Positions 60,962 through 64,000 of a stretch of DNA of 64,000 nucleotides are shown in pieces. Location of the stretch: contig CAZICV010000006.1 in NCBI GenBank assembly GCA_964537925.1, positions 186,001 to 250,000 of the forward strand, in the 5' to 3' direction. Every line of letters begins with the position of its first letter. The stretch's first letter is position 1. The translations under genes and the position numbers were made by a program. Below the pieces are notes generated by a model that ran no database searches, had not been told where the DNA came from, and saw nothing but the letters and a program-made list of their open reading frames with translations. The stretch is from SLDF01 sp964537925. Lineage in GTDB: Bacteria; Bacteroidota; Bacteroidia; Chitinophagales; Saprospiraceae.

Positions 60962-62074
60962 TTAATCTCCGCCACCACCACCGCCGTTCTCGGCAGGCGC
61001 TTCGCCGTTTACGAACTTGATGATGCCGGTTCCGCCGTTGCAGTCTGTTGGACCCAGGTGCAGACCGTATGTCAGCTTCATCTCTACCGCCCAACCCCAA
61101 CGACGTTGCTGCAATGGCGCTGTGCCGGATACGCGACACTTACGCTGCATAGTCACATCGAAGGCTGCAGGGACCGAACCCGATCCGTTTCTCCAGCTCA
61201 GTTTCTGGCTGTTGTAACGGTAAATGTGCGTGTTCTGCGAGTCCAGAATGTTCATCGGCGCTAGGTTGTGGAACTGGTTTACCGTGTAGAAGCCGAGTGC
61301 GCCGGCGTCGAACATGAGCGTAGCGAGCTCCTGCGCGACAATGTCAAAGTTCTTGATGTCGAAGTACCAGTCCCAATTCTGGAGCTTCGCCCACCGGTCG
61401 CGCTGGTCATCGTTCAGCTTCTCAAAGTTGGCGTTGTACAGCATGTTGTAGAAGTTGCGCCCCGTCAACATGATGGGATTGACAACATCCAACTGCGCGG
61501 CGATATAGGCGAACTCAGCCAGGATATCCGGGCTGGAAAAGTCCGTCGCATCAAAATATGTGTTGCCATCCACGACAGTACCGCCTGTGTTAGACGCCGT
61601 GTTGTCCTGTGTGTTGGCGAGCAAAAACGCGATGGACTCTTTGTTCAGTCGCTCCAGGATTTTCATCTCCTTGGAAGCCATCGCAAAGGCCATTTTCTCG
61701 TTGAAGGTCAAGATGTCCTTGCACTCATCGTCGTAGACGCTGAACGTCTCGTAGATGCAGCCATTTGGCTTGTAGAGGATACCGTCGCTCTCGATCTCGT
61801 CGCCGTCTACTGTACACGTGATCGTCGGCGTCTCCTCGTCGGCACAACTGGTCGTATTGTCGTTGCAGTCACGCAGGAAAACCCCATTTACGCCGATGCA
61901 CTTTGTGCCGTCCGTAACAGGATCGCCCCAGTTCACACGCTGATTTTCTACGATCGCCTTGATCGACTCAATGGGTTGCTGCAGCTCCCTGTAAGAGCGC
62001 GGCTCATCGAAAAGTTCGCGGATACGGCGTACGATATCGGGCATCTGCGATGCTGAAAAATCTCCTGCTGCCAT
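60962..62074 (-). CDS. Probable major capsid protein
   Basis: A 370-residue protein right after a scaffold-like gene, the usual place of the major capsid protein. Features consistent with an HK97-type capsid: a helical N-arm (PDIVRRIRELFDEPRSYREL), the long central helix region FNEKMAFAMASKEMKILERL and a beta-rich domain with DVVNPIMLTGRNFYNMLYN. Six cysteines fall in residues 59-118 (59, 70, 77, 87, 106, 118), unusual for a capsid protein. The C-terminus is a Gly/Asn-rich tail ending in six glycines and Asp. Assignment is by position and overall features, not by a diagnostic motif. Confidence 0.7.
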   Translation of the reverse strand: MAAGDFSASQMPDIVRRIRELFDEPRSYRELQQPIESIKAIVENQRVNWGDPVTDGTKCIGVNGVFLRDCNDNTTSCADEETPTITCTVDGDEIESDGILYKPNGCIYETFSVYDDECKDILTFNEKMAFAMASKEMKILERLNKESIAFLLANTQDNTASNTGGTVVDGNTYFDATDFSSPDILAEFAYIAAQLDVVNPIMLTGRNFYNMLYNANFEKLNDDQRDRWAKLQNWDWYFDIKNFDIVAQELATLMFDAGALGFYTVNQFHNLAPMNILDSQNTHIYRYNSQKLSWRNGSGSVPAAFDVTMQRKCRVSGTAPLQQRRWGWAVEMKLTYGLHLGPTDCNGGTGIIKFVNGEAPAENGGGGGGD

Positions 62075-62102
62075 TGTGTTTTGTAGTTTTCTTGTTTGTC
62101 AA

Positions 62103-62984
62103 TTATTTTTTGCCAAACGTGGTCTCGACGTGAGCCGCAAAAGCTGCTGCCTCCTCCTTATCGGTGATAGTATAGGCATGGGCTGTAGCCGTCTCGATGT
62201 TTGCGAAAGTCGGGAATGTGAACGCTTTACCGCCACCGCCTCCTGCACCGCCGCCACCAGCTCCGGGAGACTTACGATCATCCCCCTTTGCCTGCTCAAA
62301 GAAGCCTCTCGCCTTAGATAGCACGAAGCCCTCGAAAGTGACGGGGTTGTGCATTGCGTCCAAAAGCGGATTGCCTTCTTTGTTGGTCACTTTGATCTCG
62401 TCGCCGACCTGGTAGTCAACCCCATCGATGAAGAGGGAGGCACGGAAAGCATCCATCACGTTCTTGCGGATTGCCTCGTTCTCCGGCAGGACGAACTTGT
62501 GTTTTGCAAGCAAGTCCGGCAGAACGGCGGAAACGCCGCTGCGCTTCTCACGTGTAGCTACGTCCGTCTTGTGCTGGTTGAACTGCTCCTCAAGAGTCTG
62601 GTATCGTTTCTTTTCATCGCGCATAGCGTTGATGAAGTACTCCGATCCCTTGATCTTGTCCTCGTCCAGTTTCGGCGTCTTTGACTTGCTCTCGATGATC
62701 TTGTCAAGCAGATCATCCATCTGCAGAGCCTCAGTAATCCCGTACTTTTCGGCGATCTCTTTCTCTTTCGCATTGAGCGCTTCGCGTTTGCCCCGGCCCA
62801 ACCCTTCGGTCGCACCGGCTCGTTTCGCATCGTCCAGTTTGGTTTGGATTTTGGCCTTTATGACCTCCTCCAGTTTTGCACCATCAATGGTGCCATCCTC
62901 TTTCTTTATGGCGTCAGAGATTGTCCCTGCGGGTGTTCCGAGCACACTCCCGAGAAGCTCCAATGTTATTTCTATCTTATCCAT
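62103..62984 (-). CDS. Probable phage scaffolding protein
   Basis: A 293-residue, highly charged and helical protein (residues 30-160 are coiled-coil-like, with KAKIQTKLDDAKRAGATEG and KRYQTLEEQFNQHKTDVATR), placed immediately upstream of the capsid gene as scaffolds are. A Gly-rich linker (about residues 240-255, PGAGGGGAGGGGG) separates a short C-terminal helical segment that could bind the capsid. This matches GP20-like scaffolds in layout, but similarity is not proved. Confidence 0.65.
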   Translation of the reverse strand: MDKIEITLELLGSVLGTPAGTISDAIKKEDGTIDGAKLEEVIKAKIQTKLDDAKRAGATEGLGRGKREALNAKEKEIAEKYGITEALQMDDLLDKIIESKSKTPKLDEDKIKGSEYFINAMRDEKKRYQTLEEQFNQHKTDVATREKRSGVSAVLPDLLAKHKFVLPENEAIRKNVMDAFRASLFIDGVDYQVGDEIKVTNKEGNPLLDAMHNPVTFEGFVLSKARGFFEQAKGDDRKSPGAGGGGAGGGGGKAFTFPTFANIETATAHAYTITDKEEAAAFAAHVETTFGKK

Positions 62985-62990
62985 TTAAGA

Positions 62991-63209
62991 TTATTTTTTG
63001 CTTGCCTCTTCACCGGGCTGGTCCTTAGGCGCTTTGCCTGCCTCCCTCGCCTCTTTCGGGGCAGGTGCCGGGTTTTTAGGGGCTTCCGGGCCTGCGATCA
63101 GCTTGAACCGGCCTTTGAACGTGCGCTGCATCTTGGTGAACTCAGCGGGTGTGCAAGTGCCGACTTTGTTGTTGAACACGTTCTTATATGTTACCTGACC
63201 TGTGCTCAT
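62991..63209 (-). CDS. Small phage protein, function unknown
   Basis: A 72-residue protein with a basic N-terminal half (KNVFNNKVGTCTPAEFTKMQ) and a low-complexity Pro/Ala/Lys/Glu tail. It overlaps the preceding gene by ATGA and ends 6 bases before the scaffold-like start. No domain recognised. Confidence 0.6.
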   Translation of the reverse strand: MSTGQVTYKNVFNNKVGTCTPAEFTKMQRTFKGRFKLIAGPEAPKNPAPAPKEAREAGKAPKDQPGEEASKK

Positions 63210-63763
63210 GATCTTGCTTTTTTGATGTCATCCAAAATTTTGCTCTTCGCCTGGCTGGTGCTTATGTCGTAGCCCCTTGCTGCGATGTAGGGGGCCAGGT
63301 CCGTATTTACGTTCAGCCCTTTCTCAAGACCGGCATCAAAGGCTGCCTCGATGCGCCCGATCAGGGCAATGTCTTCTTCGCTCAGCTCTTTTACCTCCTC
63401 TTGCTCTACCTGCTCCGTCGTCTCCTCTGCCTGGTCTGCCTGCTCCTCTGAGCTCTGCGTGACCTCATCCGGTATCGCATCTCCCTTTGTAGCCTCTATC
63501 GCCTCTGGAGGTGTTGGAGCTGGCTCTGCCGCAGGCTTCCCTTTACCCTTCACCACCTTTGCCACTCCTGCACGAGCCGGGACTATGTTGTCTATGCGGA
63601 TCCAGCCGGATTTCGGATATGTTTTCCCGTCATGCGCGATCGGCAGCAAGTTGCGCCAGATCAGGCCGTTGAACGTGCGTACGTGCGGCACGTCGCGGGT
63701 GATGCCGGCTTTGTCCGTCTCTCTCCTGGTACGCCAGGCATGTTGCGCTGTGATCTGCTCCAT
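63206..63763 (-). CDS. Phage protein with acidic low-complexity middle
   Basis: A 185-residue protein. The first 70 residues are mixed (NGLIWRNLLPIAHDGKTYPK), the middle (about 85-130) is Glu/Gln/Thr-rich, and the end (about 130-185) is helical with YIAARGYDISTSQAKSKILDD, which resembles the LEM/SAP-like small helical fold. It overlaps its neighbours (TAATG upstream, ATGA downstream). Possibly a head-assembly accessory protein; function unknown. Confidence 0.58.
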   Translation of the reverse strand: MEQITAQHAWRTRRETDKAGITRDVPHVRTFNGLIWRNLLPIAHDGKTYPKSGWIRIDNIVPARAGVAKVVKGKGKPAAEPAPTPPEAIEATKGDAIPDEVTQSSEEQADQAEETTEQVEQEEVKELSEEDIALIGRIEAAFDAGLEKGLNVNTDLAPYIAARGYDISTSQAKSKILDDIKKARS

Positions 63764-64000
63764 TATCCTTTCTTTTTAAAGAGTCCACCAATCCATCCGC
63801 CGATCTTTTTCAACACCGGCACAGGGGCTTTTATGGCTTTTTTCGCCGTCACCCTGAAGTAACCGGCAAGACCGGTAAGGATCAAGGACAGCAGGTCAGC
63901 CGTATCGCCAGTCTCCGTAGTGGCTTGCCCGGAAATAGCACTTGATCCGTGCTCTGCTACTTGGTCAAGCAGCTCCGGGTCAACGTCAGCCGGCACCCAT
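63763..64000 (-). CDS. Phage protein, 5' end outside the window
   Basis: At least 77 residues from a GTG at 63996, but no stop occurs between that codon and the right edge, so the true start may be outside. It has an acidic N-terminal part, a hydrophobic segment around LLSLILTGLAGYFRVTA and a strongly basic amphipathic C-terminus (KKIGGWIGGLFKKKG). The stop overlaps the next start (TAATG). A membrane-active or packaging-related role is possible but not shown. Confidence 0.55.
   Translation of the reverse strand, partial: WVPADVDPELLDQVAEHGSSAISGQATTETGDTADLLSLILTGLAGYFRVTAKKAIKAPVPVLKKIGGWIGGLFKKKG

Larger units (their letters stand above)
58012..64000. mobile_element. Prophage, left end and part of the virion-protein cassette
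   Basis: From about 58.05 kb all genes are on the minus strand, closely packed (ATGA or TAATG overlaps at 59159, 59365, 63206 and 63763), and include a T7-lysozyme-like amidase and a probable scaffold/capsid pair. Host-type TAnnTTTG boxes are absent here. The AT-rich stretch 57990-58088 between the NamZ gene and the first prophage gene would hold the left attachment site. The element runs off the right edge, so integrase, terminase, portal and tail genes are not seen. Confidence 0.8.

Overview
The window is about 58 kb of ordinary chromosome from a member of the Bacteroidota, followed at the right end (about 58.05 kb to 64 kb) by part of a prophage. The phylum call rests on several independent signs: TAnnTTTG -7 boxes in front of many genes, almost no Shine-Dalgarno sequences, a gldC gliding-motility gene, two large secreted proteins with type IX secretion (T9SS) C-terminal sorting domains, one of them carrying SprB-type repeats, the bacteroidotal version of PurM, and several lineage-typical families (DUF2911, DUF5522, DUF6580, M16 peptidase pairs). 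The mix of families would fit Saprospiria or Chitinophagia, but that finer placement is inference.

Left part (1-25 kb): the first codons of ffh (SRP), a DUF3293 gene, yidC with two small membrane proteins, a TPR histidine kinase, purM with a one-domain asparaginase-like gene, a zinc-ribbon/SPFH-SHOCT pair resembling B. subtilis YdjG/YdjI, a luciferase-like oxidoreductase, the decayed end of a fic gene beside tRNA-Arg(CCG), an active/inactive M16 peptidase pair, gldC, a DUF2911 gene, an ABC exporter, an M1 aminopeptidase, DUF6580/DUF5522 genes and a PgpH-type HD phosphohydrolase.

Middle part (25-50 kb): cobalamin adenosyltransferase, a MacB/LolD-like ATPase, deoxynucleoside kinase, YggS-type PLP protein, an FG-GAP T9SS cargo, a lone cytochrome oxidase subunit III, purL with a TlpA-like thioredoxin, an rRNA methyltransferase divergent from a TamL/BamA-like lipoprotein, a compact minus-strand group (rluD, DUF1415, LuxC-like reductase, nth), a Cys/Met PLP enzyme, a SET protein, cupin, NUDIX, DUF4442 and DUF2911 genes, a DEAD-box helicase, coaD and lpd.

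Right part (50-64 kb): an 1122-residue SprB-repeat surface protein with an N-terminal CxxCH motif, an FKBP lipoprotein, an HhH plus beta-barrel protein and a NamZ-type muramidase. A prophage cassette follows, all on the minus strand and tightly coupled by ATGA/TAATG overlaps: small proteins, a probable scaffold, a probable major capsid protein rich in cysteines, a T7-lysozyme-like amidase and four further virion-like proteins. Tail, portal and terminase genes are not in the window and would have to lie to the right. No CRISPR array, rRNA or insertion sequence was seen.
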